From Symbiopectobacterium purcellii (lineage in GTDB: Bacteria; Pseudomonadota; Gammaproteobacteria; Enterobacterales; Enterobacteriaceae): a DNA stretch of 64,000 nucleotides. The notes beneath the pieces were generated by a model. It had not been told where the DNA came from and did not search any database. It saw only the letters and a list, made by a program, of their open reading frames with translations. A program made the translations under genes and the position numbers. Where the stretch lies: assembly GCF_019797845.1 (NCBI RefSeq), contig NZ_CP081864.1, forward strand, positions 4,588,001-4,652,000, given 5' to 3'. Positions 41,258 to 50,695 of this stretch are shown piece by piece (positions within the stretch are counted from its first letter, which is position 1; every line of letters starts with the position of its first letter).

Positions 41258-42343
41258 TCACGCCCGGCAATCGGCGATCGACGCCAACACAATATCGTGT
41301 GATACGCCGCCACGTACTTCCGAGCGCCCAATCGCAGTGGGTAAAACCAGGCGCAGCTGGCCTGCATGCACCTTTTTATCACGCATCATATGAGGAAGAT
41401 AAGATTCTGGTGACATCGCATCCGGGCCCTGAACCGGCAACCCTGCACGCGTCAGTAATGCGCGAATACGATCGATGTCCGACACGCTGAACTGACCGAG
41501 CCTTCTCGCCGCATGTGCAGCCATCATCATACCCGCCGCCACCGCTTCACCGTGTAACCAGTTGCCATACCCCATTTCAGCTTCGATAGCATGACCATAA
41601 GTATGACCCAGGTTAAGCAGCGCACGCACCCCGCTTTCGCGTTCATCCGCAGCCACTACCTCGGCTTTCAGTTCACAGCAACGGCGAATGCAGTAAGAGA
41701 GCGCCGCAGGCTCCAGCGCCCGGACAGCGTCAAGATTATTCTCCAACCAAACGAAGAACTCGCCATCAAGAATAATCCCATATTTGATCACCTCGGCCAG
41801 GCCGGAGGAGAACTCCCGGGCCGGTAAGGTGCGAAGACAATCCAAATCGATAATCACACAAGCAGGTTGATAGAACGCGCCAATCATGTTTTTACCGAGC
41901 GGATGATTGACCGCCGTCTTCCCGCCGACAGAAGAGTCAACCTGCGATAGCAACGTTGTGGGTACCTGAATAAAGCGCACGCCACGCTGATAGCTGGCGG
42001 CAGCAAAGCCCGCCAGATCGCCAATCACACCACCACCCAGAGCAACGATCGTCGTGTCTCGTCCATGGGGTTTTTGCAGCAATGCGGTAAAGACGTCGTC
42101 CAATACCGTTAGCGATTTATACTGCTCGCCGTCTGGCAATATGACATGGTCGACTTTTACGCCAGCCTGCTCCAGCACACGGCTCACCGCCTCAAGATAG
42201 AGCGGGGCCAACGTCTGGTTGGTCACTAACATCACCTGTTCGCCCGCGGTCAGCGGCATAAAAGAAGCCGGGTCAGCAAACAACCCAGCGGCTATCGTAA
42301 TGGGATAGCTACGTTCCCCTAATGTTACGGTAATTCTTTCCAT
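41258..42343 (-). CDS. aroB: 3-dehydroquinate synthase
   Basis: A 361-residue NAD- and zinc-dependent enzyme for the second step of the shikimate pathway. Conserved blocks are [50 protein letters not shown] and the metal-binding [18 protein letters not shown]. It lies 48 bp downstream of aroK in the aroK-aroB-damX-dam-rpe-gph-trpS cluster. Confidence 0.98.
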   Translation of the reverse strand: MERITVTLGERSYPITIAAGLFADPASFMPLTAGEQVMLVTNQTLAPLYLEAVSRVLEQAGVKVDHVILPDGEQYKSLTVLDDVFTALLQKPHGRDTTIVALGGGVIGDLAGFAAASYQRGVRFIQVPTTLLSQVDSSVGGKTAVNHPLGKNMIGAFYQPACVIIDLDCLRTLPAREFSSGLAEVIKYGIILDGEFFVWLENNLDAVRALEPAALSYCIRRCCELKAEVVAADERESGVRALLNLGHTYGHAIEAEMGYGNWLHGEAVAAGMMMAAHAARRLGQFSVSDIDRIRALLTRAGLPVQGPDAMSPESYLPHMMRDKKVHAGQLRLVLPTAIGRSEVRGGVSHDIVLASIADCRA

Positions 42344-42391
42344 GCGCGTGGTTCATCCGCTTGGCCCCGGAGCTCAGGGCGATGTTGTTAC

Positions 42392-42913
42392 TCAGTTGCC
42401 ATCCAACATACTGATAATCTGGTTGGCAACCACCTTGGCGCTCTGCTCATCCGTACGAATGGTGACATCAGCAATTTCTTCGTACAGCGGGTTACGCTCT
42501 CTTGCTAACGCCTCCAACACTTCGCGCGGCGGATCCTCTACCTGAAGCAAAGGACGCTTTTTATCACGCTGCGTGCGCGCCAACTGTTTTTCAATGGTGG
42601 TTTCCAAATAGACCACAACGCCGCGCGCAGACAGGCGATTGCGCGTCTCGCGTGATTTTACTGAGCCACCTCCGGTAGCCAGTACGATACCCTGTTTTTC
42701 GGTCAATTCGTTGATGACTTTTTCTTCGCGTTCGCGAAAACCTTCTTCGCCTTCGAGATCAAAAACCCAGCCCACATCAGCCCCGGTGCGTCGCTCAATT
42801 TCTTGATCGGAGTCGAAAAACTCCATATTGAGTTGCTGAGCTAACTGACGGCCAATAGTGCTTTTGCCGGCACCCATAGGCCCAACCAGAAAGATATTGC
42901 GTTTCTCTGCCAT
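42392..42913 (-). CDS. aroK: Shikimate kinase I
   Basis: A 173-residue P-loop kinase: Walker [16 protein letters not shown], shikimate-binding [34 protein letters not shown] and the lid [14 protein letters not shown] [20 protein letters not shown]. It phosphorylates shikimate at position 3. It is the first gene of its operon. Confidence 0.98.
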   Translation of the reverse strand: MAEKRNIFLVGPMGAGKSTIGRQLAQQLNMEFFDSDQEIERRTGADVGWVFDLEGEEGFREREEKVINELTEKQGIVLATGGGSVKSRETRNRLSARGVVVYLETTIEKQLARTQRDKKRPLLQVEDPPREVLEALARERNPLYEEIADVTIRTDEQSAKVVANQIISMLDGN

Positions 42914-43249
42914 GTTTTTTGGTGTTACTAAGACTATTCGTTAATGATAACCCGCCCCGCCAATCAACCCAGCGGCGGGACCTAAACTGAAACCTCATGA
43001 GCGATAGTTCGAGAATCAGACAGAAAATTATCTCAATACTCAGGGGCATTTGGCAACCGAATAAAATGTCTCGCCCCGCGTCAAACAGCAAAAAGCGTAT
43101 AAATTAGGCATCTTCCGGTAAGATAATTCCGCTTCGACAGACCGCAGCGCTCAATGGGCTAACCTTGTATGCTAAATCCAGCGCAGCGTCAAACTGAGAA
43201 AGCGGAAACGGGTAAAACGTGGATCGCCAAGCACACCGTTATAGGCCTC
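42914..43249 (-). promoter_or_regulatory. aroK-hofQ intergenic region
   Basis: 336 bp without a gene, between the hofQ stop and the aroK start. It should carry the aroKB promoter. A GC-rich inverted repeat (CCCGCC ... GGCGGG, about 42952-42979) lies near the aroK end. Nothing else was recognised. Confidence 0.35.
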
Positions 43250-44488
43250 TTACGACGAGGCGGAGACTAAGGTTGGAGTGATAAAAATCACCAGTTCACG
43301 CCGCTTACGCTCCGTTCTTTGGTGTTGAAACAGTGAACCCAATAGCGGCACATCCCCCAACAGCGGCACTTTTCGTTCCCCTCGATTTTTTTGTTGTTGA
43401 AAAATCCCGCCCAACACAATGGTCTCACCATCAGACACCGTAACCTGGGTTTGAATTTCTTGTTTATCGATCGCGAGTGTTTCGCCATTGTTGCTTTGTT
43501 TAATCACCAGCCCTGGCATGTTTTGGCTGATTTTTAAATTAAGCGTAATTTTGCCCTCACGCAGCACCGTAGGCGTCACCTCCATCCCCAATACGGCTTC
43601 TTTGAACTGGATGGCGGTCGCACCGCGGTTACCGCTGGATACCTGATAGGGAATTTCTGTGCCCTGCTTGATGCTGGCCATCTGCTTGTGTGCGGTGAAA
43701 AGACGTGGACTGGCGATGATCTCAACTTGGTTCTCATGCTCAAGCGCTGACAATTCTAAATCGAGCAGTCGGCCATTTAAGCGGGCCAGATTGAACCCAA
43801 CGCTGCCCGCAGGCGATTCCACCGGCAGATTAACGTTGAAGTCATTCAGGTGCAGCGTTCGACCCGGTTGCGTCGGTTCGCCCATGCCCCAGCTCACTCC
43901 CAATTCCCGTAAACTGTCGCTGCTGATGGTGACAATGTGTGCGGCTAATTGCACTTGAGCAACAGGCCTATCCAGGGTATCAATCCATGTCTGTAGCGGC
44001 TGCACTATCGCCGGGACGTCGCGTACCAAGAGGGTATTGGTGCGCGTATCCGCACTCACGCTCCCCTGTTCCGATAACAACGTACTGCGCTGTGCCAGCA
44101 CGCTGGTGGCAACCTCTTGCGCATCGGCGTATTGCAGGGTAAAAAAACGATTTTCCAACGCCGTTTGGCGAGTGTCTGTCACCGGTGAAGACACCAGCAA
44201 CACATTGTCTTTACGCTCAATCAACAGCGCGCCTTGACGCGCAACGATGTCTAACGCCTGCTGCCAGGGAACCTGATGCAAACGCAGGCTCATTACACCG
44301 CTAACCTCCGGCGCAATCACCACATTCAACCGTTGGTGCTCAGCGAGCGCCTGCACGATTTTCTGCACGGGCGCATCGTCAAACGCTAATGAAATGGTCG
44401 ACATCGGCACCTTGGCAAATACCGTATGCCCACCCAGTAAGGCACACAGTAACACCCCCACCTCTTTCAGCTTCCCTGGCCTTGTCAT
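43250..44488 (-). CDS. hofQ: Secretin HofQ (PilQ/GspD family)
   Basis: A 412-residue outer-membrane secretin. Signal-like N-terminus, STN/N-domains (FDDAPVQKIVQALAEHQRLN), then the secretin core with SVSADTRTNTLLVRDVPA, IASPRLFTAHKQMASIKQGT and the hallmark VSDGETIVLGGIFQQQKNRG, ending KRRELVIFITPTLV. In E. coli the hof genes support use of external DNA as food. It is the last gene of the hofMNOPQ set. Confidence 0.94.
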   Translation of the reverse strand: MTRPGKLKEVGVLLCALLGGHTVFAKVPMSTISLAFDDAPVQKIVQALAEHQRLNVVIAPEVSGVMSLRLHQVPWQQALDIVARQGALLIERKDNVLLVSSPVTDTRQTALENRFFTLQYADAQEVATSVLAQRSTLLSEQGSVSADTRTNTLLVRDVPAIVQPLQTWIDTLDRPVAQVQLAAHIVTISSDSLRELGVSWGMGEPTQPGRTLHLNDFNVNLPVESPAGSVGFNLARLNGRLLDLELSALEHENQVEIIASPRLFTAHKQMASIKQGTEIPYQVSSGNRGATAIQFKEAVLGMEVTPTVLREGKITLNLKISQNMPGLVIKQSNNGETLAIDKQEIQTQVTVSDGETIVLGGIFQQQKNRGERKVPLLGDVPLLGSLFQHQRTERKRRELVIFITPTLVSASS

Positions 44489-44520
44489 CCTGCTTTCCTC
44501 CGTATGTAGCGCGGCAAAAC

Positions 44521-44898
44521 TCAGCGTATCGCGCCACTGCGCGATGACCGCGTCGCAGGCAGCATCCTCACCCAGCGGCGCGCTTGTCCAGTTGCATCCA
44601 CTACCGATTTTTCCACCTGAACACCTTGCTCGTCGATGGCGCTAACCGTCCAACCCGAAGAGACCAGTGCATCGCCCACGCTCACCATGAGCCAACGCTC
44701 CCCTGGCACAGAAAGCCAGCCAGACCACCCTGCGCTATCCCCAATCACACCTTCCAGTCGCCATCGCGTAATGTCATCCCCACCGGCTGCGTGCCTGGCG
44801 GCTGGCTGAAAGGGATCGCGCCCTGCGCGTGCAATATCGCTGAGAGCTACCGGTGAGTACAACGCCAGCACCAGCATCCAGCCATGAGTCACTTTCAC
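44521..44898 (-). CDS. hofP: HofP-like protein
   Basis: A 125-residue protein with a signal-like N-terminus (GWMLVLALYSPVALSDIARA) and RDPFQPA near residue 28, typical of PilP/HofP pilus lipoprotein-like proteins. The rest is weakly conserved (WLSVPGERWLMVSVGDAL). A GTG start overlaps the hofO stop. Assignment rests mainly on position between hofO and hofQ. Confidence 0.75.
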   Translation of the reverse strand: MKVTHGWMLVLALYSPVALSDIARAGRDPFQPAARHAAGGDDITRWRLEGVIGDSAGWSGWLSVPGERWLMVSVGDALVSSGWTVSAIDEQGVQVEKSVVDATGQARRWVRMLPATRSSRSGAIR

Positions 44899-45440
44899 CG
44901 CTGCGTCTCCTTACCCGAGTCAGGAACGGCAAGCTGCATTTCCAAATGCAATACCTCGTGTTGCACATCAATCGAGAGCGAGTGAATATGCAGTGGCTGC
45001 ATGGATGCGGTGATGTGTTGAATGAGCGTCAACGCACCAGAAAAGTCAGTGCTCACTATCATTTTCCACGGTTGTCGGTGGGAGGGAATCGGTGGTTGCA
45101 ATGCCATTAACGCGGCATTCGACGCAGAGAGCGGCAACAGCAGGCGCTCTGTCACTGCCACCGCCGTGTGATGAACCGGTTTATCCGGCAAGGTGTTCCA
45201 CTCTTGTTGCAACGTTGCTAACGCCGGGAAATCATCTAAACGCTGTACCAGCGCAGCGTGCGCCTCGCTCGAGTGCACAAGGTGTTGTCGCAAGCGCTCC
45301 ACGGCGGCACGTTCCGGTTGCAGCACGGTGGTATATCCCAACGCGGCGAGCATCCCCATCACCAGACCTTGCACTGACCACTGCACCCAGCGCGAGGTCG
45401 CCATAAACGTCAACCACAGGGAGCGCACACTACTCATCAT
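44895..45440 (-). CDS. hofO: HofO-like protein
   Basis: About 181 residues from tandem ATGs at 45440/45437 that overlap the hofN stop. One N-terminal transmembrane helix (VQGLVMGMLAALGYTTVLQP) is followed by a coiled-coil region and a small periplasmic domain, as in PilO. Sequence conservation is low; assignment is by order and architecture. An ORF extension to 45470 runs inside hofN and is not used. Confidence 0.75.
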   Translation of the reverse strand: MMSSVRSLWLTFMATSRWVQWSVQGLVMGMLAALGYTTVLQPERAAVERLRQHLVHSSEAHAALVQRLDDFPALATLQQEWNTLPDKPVHHTAVAVTERLLLPLSASNAALMALQPPIPSHRQPWKMIVSTDFSGALTLIQHITASMQPLHIHSLSIDVQHEVLHLEMQLAVPDSGKETQR

Positions 45441-46023
45441 CGGGAACGTCCTGCAAAGAGAGCCGCTCAACGCGCCAATCAGCCTGAAGGAGAAACGTCA
45501 ACACCGGCACGTCCCCCTCCGGTGACGCCATGATTTCCTGCCGTGTTTGCATCAGGCGTACTGATGTCAGCGCCGTTTCGGTTTCGAGCCGGGAACTGAA
45601 GTGCACAATGTCGGCGTAATCATGGCTTCTGCCCGTGAGATGGACCTCGCCATCCTGCACGGTGATAGCGGTAAGCCACAGCCCACCAGGCACCCACTGC
45701 GCCAGTTGCTTTAACAACTGTTCATAACCCCGGTTGTGCGCTCGCGTGTCATTGTCTGCCTGCTGCTGGGCATGCCATTGTTGCAGGGTGCCCATCAACC
45801 GTTGAACCTCGCGCAATTGTGTGCTGTCAGCGAGGTGCTTTAGTTGCAATGTGCGCAGCGTTTCCTCCATCACGCCACGCTGTTGGTCAAGCCTCCCACG
45901 GCACACCCCCAGTGCGATCAACAAGCCAACCGAGAAAAACAACAGCCACAGCCACCAGCGGCGAGTATCTCGTACCCATCGCCGTTGACGCCATGGCAAC
46001 AGATTGACGTGAAAGCTGTGCAT
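45430..46023 (-). CDS. hofN: HofN-like protein (PilN family)
   Basis: A 197-residue protein beginning MHSFHVNLLPWRQRRWVRDT; the NLLPWR motif is the hallmark of PilN proteins and binds the PilM-type partner. One transmembrane helix near 25-45 and a coiled-coil/ferredoxin-like periplasmic part follow. The start overlaps the hofM stop. Confidence 0.85.
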   Translation of the reverse strand: MHSFHVNLLPWRQRRWVRDTRRWWLWLLFFSVGLLIALGVCRGRLDQQRGVMEETLRTLQLKHLADSTQLREVQRLMGTLQQWHAQQQADNDTRAHNRGYEQLLKQLAQWVPGGLWLTAITVQDGEVHLTGRSHDYADIVHFSSRLETETALTSVRLMQTRQEIMASPEGDVPVLTFLLQADWRVERLSLQDVPDDE

Positions 46024-46874
46024 TAATCGTCCGCCCGCAGGGCCAAACCACCCGCCACCACAAACTGGGACGGATTAAGCGGCAGCGGCGGATAGGCTTG
46101 ATGCAAAATATCAAACGGCGACCACGATGCCAGCGGGTGCACAGAGCGCGGGATGTCCTCACCGCATTCACCACTGTAATACGTGATTTCACCGCGTTGA
46201 CCCGGGTAGTGATTACTCACACAGGTAACGATATCGCCACACTGTGTCACCACCTCTTGCGAGATAACACCAAACGACAGCGGCTGGGATAGCGGCGACA
46301 CCCACAGCCAGTGATCGGTATCAAGGCGATGCAGCAGCAGAGCACCGGAAGCTACCCCCGCCAGTTGGCCCATGGTACGCAACGCGCAAGGCACGATATC
46401 CAGCACATCAGGCGTTAGCCCAGCACGATGCAGGCAGCGTTGCCACTGCGCCACCTCTTCACGTTTGGCCGCGGTGATCAGCAAGAAACCCGGTGACTGG
46501 GGCTCACTGCGATAGTCGAGCACCAACGATTCGCGGCCAATGGGAAACTGGCGCGCCGCCTGATGGTCAATATACCAGCCGCGATCCGGCTCCCGCAGAC
46601 GGCTGTCAGGGGCCACCATAAGCTGCTGCAACACGCGCTGGGCCGGAAAGCCAACGCGCAGCGATATTCGGCGCGGTAGCACCCGTCGCCATTGCGTCAG
46701 GACATCGCACAATGCGTCGGAATGCTGTAAACTCCCCTCCCTTAATGTGTCCGCAGGCAGTGGGATTTGCCACCACTGACGCAGCTGCCAGCCACGGCGG
46801 CGGCGCTGTACGGCCAGGGCACGCAGACATCCGTTTTGTATATCTAATCCGACCTGCCAATGGTGATAAGCCAT
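46023..46874 (-). CDS. hofM: HofM-like protein (PilM family)
   Basis: About 283 residues from the ATG at 46874 giving MAYHHWQVGLDIQNGCLRAL; a TTG two codons earlier is better spaced from GAGG and cannot be excluded. It is a PilM-like actin-fold protein with VGLDIQ at the start and conserved blocks such as RVGFPAQRVLQQLM and LVLDYRSE. It is first in the hof operon and divergent from mrcA, as in E. coli. Confidence 0.85.
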   Translation of the reverse strand: MAYHHWQVGLDIQNGCLRALAVQRRRRGWQLRQWWQIPLPADTLREGSLQHSDALCDVLTQWRRVLPRRISLRVGFPAQRVLQQLMVAPDSRLREPDRGWYIDHQAARQFPIGRESLVLDYRSEPQSPGFLLITAAKREEVAQWQRCLHRAGLTPDVLDIVPCALRTMGQLAGVASGALLLHRLDTDHWLWVSPLSQPLSFGVISQEVVTQCGDIVTCVSNHYPGQRGEITYYSGECGEDIPRSVHPLASWSPFDILHQAYPPLPLNPSQFVVAGGLALRADD

Positions 46875-47027
46875 GTTCAATGCGACCTCTCCCTCGTCGT
46901 TAAGAAGAGCACGCGTTGCTGAAAACGTGTGCTGAATAAAAGAACGTATCCACAGTGCAGGCTTACCTTTATACTAGCGGGCAATTGTTTAGAAACTGTC
47001 CACACGCTACTGAATGGAAAATTCCCG

Positions 47028-49577
47028 GTGAAGTTCGTAAAGTATTTATTCATCCTTGCAGTGACTTGCATTCTGCTTGGAGCCGCATCGATATATGGGC
47101 TATATCGTTATATCGAGCCTCAGTTGCCCGATGTCGCAACGTTGAAAGATGTCCGTTTACAAACGCCGATGCAGGTGCTCAGCGCCGACGGTGAGCTGAT
47201 TGCCCAGTTCGGTGAGAAACGCCGCATTCCGCTAAAGTTGGGCCAGATTCCGCCTGAAATGGTCCACGCGTTTATCGCGACTGAAGACAGCCGCTTCTAC
47301 GAGCACCACGGCGTCGATCCGATAGGGATTGTGCGTGCCGCAACTATCGCGTTGACCTCTGGACAGGCATCGCAAGGGGCGAGCACCATCACGCAGCAGT
47401 TGGCGCGTAACTTCTTTCTAAGCCCGGAACGCACGCTGATCCGTAAGATCAAAGAAGTGTTTCTGGCGATCCGTATCGAGCAGTTGCTGACCAAAGACGA
47501 GATCCTTGAGCTGTATCTCAACAAGATTTATCTCGGGTATCGCGCCTACGGGGTGGGGGCTGCCGCGCACGTTTACTTTGGCCGCTCAGTTGAACAACTG
47601 ACGCTAAGCCAAATGGCCACTATCGCCGGTTTACCTAAAGCCCCGTCCACCTTTAACCCGCTCTACTCCTACGATCGCGCCGTCGCGCGCCGCAATGTGG
47701 TACTGGCTCGTATGCGCGATGAAAATTACATCACGCAGGCCCAGTACGATCAGGCGCGTAACGAGAAGCTGGTGGCCGACTACCACGCACCGGAGATTGC
47801 CTTCTCCGCGTCATATCTGGCCGAAATGGTGCGTCAGGAGATGGTGAAACGCTACGGTGAAGACGCTTATAACGATGGCTACAAGGTCTACACCACTATC
47901 ACCAAGAAACGTCAGCTCGCCGCGGAAGAGGCGCTGCGCAATAACGTCATGGCCTATGATATGCGCCATGGCTACCGCGGCCCGGAAAAAGTGCTGTGGA
48001 AAGTGGGTGAAAGCGCCTGGGACCAAACGCGCATCATCAATGAACTGAAAAATACGCCCAGTTACGGCCCGCTAAACCCCGCCGTTATCACCCAAAGCGA
48101 TGCCGACAAAGCCACCGCGTTGATGGCCGATGGCAGCAGCGTTGTTCTGCCGCTGGTGGGTATGAAATGGGCGCGTCCGTTTAAATCCGACGTACTGCAA
48201 GGGGCGATGCCGCGCCGCGTCACCGATGTGGTGCAAACCGGCCAGCAGGTATGGGTGCGTAAGGTAGGCAACGACTGGTGGCTGGGACAAGCGCCGGATG
48301 TCAACTCCGCGCTGGTGTCCATGAACCCGACCAACGGTGCCATTGAAGCGCTGGTGGGCGGCTTTGATTTCAATCAGAGCAAGTTCAACCGTGCCACGCA
48401 AGCGCTGCGCCAGATTGGTTCCAATATCAAACCTTTCCTGTATACCGCCGCCATGGATAAGGGACTGACGCTGGCCACTATCCTTAACGACGTGCCGATC
48501 ACGCGTTGGGATGCAGGTGCAGGCTCAGACTGGAGTCCGAAGAACTCTCCGGCAACCTACGACGGTCCGATTCGCTTACGTCAAGGGCTGGGTCAGTCTA
48601 AAAACGTGGTGATGGTGCGTGCGATGCGCGCGATGGGCGTTGATTATGCGGCTGATTACCTACAGCGTTTCGGTTTCCCGCAGCAAAATATTGTGCGCAC
48701 TGAATCGCTGGCGCTGGGCGCCGCGTCCTTCACGCCGCTCCAAGTGGTCAGAGGCTATGCGGTGATGGCCAACGGGGGCTACCTGGTTGACCCTTACTTC
48801 ATTTCCCGTATCGAGAATGACACGGGCAACACGCTTTTTAACGCAACGCCGAAAACCGTGTGCGACACCTGCAATCTGCCGCTGGTTTATGGTGAAACAC
48901 CGCGTTCTGCCGTACTCTCCACGGATAACATGGAAAACGTTGCCACTTCGCTAGAGCAGCAAGGTACGGTGCCTCAGCCACAGATTGATGCCGTCACGCC
49001 GACCGAAGCGCAGGTAAGTACACTACCGTATGCACCGCATGTCATCAGTACGCCGTTGTCATTTTTGATGAAAAGTGCGCTCAACAGTAACGTGTTTGGC
49101 GAACCCGGCTGGATGGGAACGGGCTGGCGTGCTGGTAAAGATTTGCAGCGCCATGACATCGGCGGCAAAACCGGCACCACCAACAGTTCCAAAGATGCCT
49201 GGTTCTCTGGCTACGGACCCAACCTTGTCACCTCGGTGTGGATTGGCTTTGATGACCATCGTCGCGATCTGGGGCGCAGCACGGTTTCTGGTGCGATTAA
49301 GGATCAGATCTCGGGTTATGAGGGAGGGGCAAAAAGCGCCCAACCTGCGTGGGATGATTATATGAAAGTCGCCCTGCAAGGCGTAGCAGAACAGCCGCTG
49401 ACGCCGCCGCCGGGCGTTGTGACCGTCACCATCGATCGCTACACCGGTAAACTCTCCAGCGGCGGCAGCAACAGCCGTGCGGAATATTTTATCGATGGCA
49501 CGCAGCCTACGGAATTCGAGGTCCATGAGGCAGGCACCACCTTGATGGAAAACGGTCAGAGCGAAGAACTGTTCTAA
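47028..49577 (+). CDS. mrcA: Penicillin-binding protein 1A
   Basis: 849 residues from the GTG at 47028, where MKFVKYLFILAVTCILLGAA matches the E. coli start; the ORF extends 33 codons upstream without homology. A signal-anchor helix, a GT51 glycosyltransferase domain (ATEDSRFYEHHGVDPIG with the catalytic Glu, then GASTITQQLARNFFLSPERT), an OB-type region, and a transpeptidase domain with SNIKPF (Ser nucleophile), SKN-type GLGQSKNVVM and KTGTT. It builds peptidoglycan and is activated by LpoA. Confidence 0.98.
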   Translation: MKFVKYLFILAVTCILLGAASIYGLYRYIEPQLPDVATLKDVRLQTPMQVLSADGELIAQFGEKRRIPLKLGQIPPEMVHAFIATEDSRFYEHHGVDPIGIVRAATIALTSGQASQGASTITQQLARNFFLSPERTLIRKIKEVFLAIRIEQLLTKDEILELYLNKIYLGYRAYGVGAAAHVYFGRSVEQLTLSQMATIAGLPKAPSTFNPLYSYDRAVARRNVVLARMRDENYITQAQYDQARNEKLVADYHAPEIAFSASYLAEMVRQEMVKRYGEDAYNDGYKVYTTITKKRQLAAEEALRNNVMAYDMRHGYRGPEKVLWKVGESAWDQTRIINELKNTPSYGPLNPAVITQSDADKATALMADGSSVVLPLVGMKWARPFKSDVLQGAMPRRVTDVVQTGQQVWVRKVGNDWWLGQAPDVNSALVSMNPTNGAIEALVGGFDFNQSKFNRATQALRQIGSNIKPFLYTAAMDKGLTLATILNDVPITRWDAGAGSDWSPKNSPATYDGPIRLRQGLGQSKNVVMVRAMRAMGVDYAADYLQRFGFPQQNIVRTESLALGAASFTPLQVVRGYAVMANGGYLVDPYFISRIENDTGNTLFNATPKTVCDTCNLPLVYGETPRSAVLSTDNMENVATSLEQQGTVPQPQIDAVTPTEAQVSTLPYAPHVISTPLSFLMKSALNSNVFGEPGWMGTGWRAGKDLQRHDIGGKTGTTNSSKDAWFSGYGPNLVTSVWIGFDDHRRDLGRSTVSGAIKDQISGYEGGAKSAQPAWDDYMKVALQGVAEQPLTPPPGVVTVTIDRYTGKLSSGGSNSRAEYFIDGTQPTEFEVHEAGTTLMENGQSEELF

Positions 49578-49607
49578 CACGTCGCCACGGACGAGCACCT
49601 TCACGTC

Positions 49608-49681
49608 ATTCCCGCGCAGGCGGGAATCGCTTACAGACGAAACGTGTTATTTCTGCAAGAAATCCCCGGCCTACGCCGGGG
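49608..49681. terminator. Double hairpin between mrcA and nudE
   Basis: Two perfect stems: ATTCCCGC-GCAG-GCGGGAAT (49608-49627) and CCCCGGC-CTAC-GCCGGGG (49664-49681). The second overlaps the end of nudE. They lie between converging genes; the first resembles the REP-like attcccgc hairpins common in bacterial intergenic DNA. Confidence 0.6.
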
Positions 49682-50243
49682 ACGCCGGAGGTGTCTGTCC
49701 GGCCAGCCACTCGCGCGTTAAAAACAGTGCACTAACGTTACGCGCTTCGCGAAAATCCGGCTCCTGCAACAGGCCCAGCAGATTATCCAACGGCCAGCGC
49801 ACCGGAATCAGCGGCTCAGGCTCATCCCCTTCTCGCGTCTGCGGATAAAGGTCACGCGCGACAACGATATTCATGCGGCTGGAGAAATAGGACGGCGCCA
49901 AGGTCAGCGTCGCCAGCAGCGACATCTGGTGTGCGCCGAATCCCGCTTCTTCCATCAATTCGCGATTCGCTGCTTCAAAAACGCTTTCCCCCGGATCGAT
50001 GAGCCCTTTGGGGAACCCCAATTCATACTGCTCGATACCGACGGCGTATTCACGCACCAACACCAGCTGATTGTCGATAATCGGCACAATCATCACCGCT
50101 TCTCGCCCCGAGGGACGCATCCGTTCATACACCCGGCGCACGCCGTTACTGAACTCAAGATCAACCGATTCCACGTTAAACAGGCGCGAGCGGGCCACCG
50201 TCTCCACGTTCAAAATTTTCGGTTTTTTCAGATTATTATTCAT
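49671..50243 (-). CDS. nudE: ADP compounds hydrolase NudE
   Basis: 190 residues from the ATG at 50243 (MNNNLKKPKILNVETVARSR), matching the family start; the ORF extends further upstream without support. The Nudix box GFPKGLIDPGESVFEAANRE, continued by LMEEAGFGAHQM, holds the Mg-binding glutamates. It hydrolyses ADP-ribose, NADH and diadenosine polyphosphates. It is divergent from igaA, as in E. coli. Confidence 0.95.
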   Translation of the reverse strand: MNNNLKKPKILNVETVARSRLFNVESVDLEFSNGVRRVYERMRPSGREAVMIVPIIDNQLVLVREYAVGIEQYELGFPKGLIDPGESVFEAANRELMEEAGFGAHQMSLLATLTLAPSYFSSRMNIVVARDLYPQTREGDEPEPLIPVRWPLDNLLGLLQEPDFREARNVSALFLTREWLAGQTPPASPA

Positions 50244-50695
50244 AACTCTATTCGCCCTACGAGGCATTCCTGTGGCAACAAAAAATCTGAGACCCGTTAA
50301 AGAAAAGCGATGAGGAACGCAAAGCACTGACACCACTTTTCCGTAACGGGAACGCCGCAGAATGCAAAAAAAACGTTAATTTTCTTTTTTGATATTGCTC
50401 ACATTGTGAGTTAACAGGCTATCTTACCGCAACTCCGATACGACTCAATTTATGCAATCGCAACAAATAACAAACATTACGGTTTTTCCCCGATAAAAAT
50501 AAAAGTCAACACATCACAATAAATTCAGATTTTCCCCATGTTTTCTTATGATTTTCTCTTGGTAAGATCGACGAAATATAGGAAAAATTTATTGCGTTAA
50601 TGAGTGATTCAAGCTGATTAACAATGACATACGGATTATCACTCTCGGGATAAGTTTGCTAGTATCCGAATTATCAGCGTTGGAATGAGGATGGC
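50244..50695. promoter_or_regulatory. nudE-igaA divergent promoter region
   Basis: 452 bp, AT-rich, no gene. It contains the perfect palindrome CTCACA-T-TGTGAG (50398-50410). GAGG lies 7 nt before the igaA ATG. No promoter could be assigned with confidence. Confidence 0.4.
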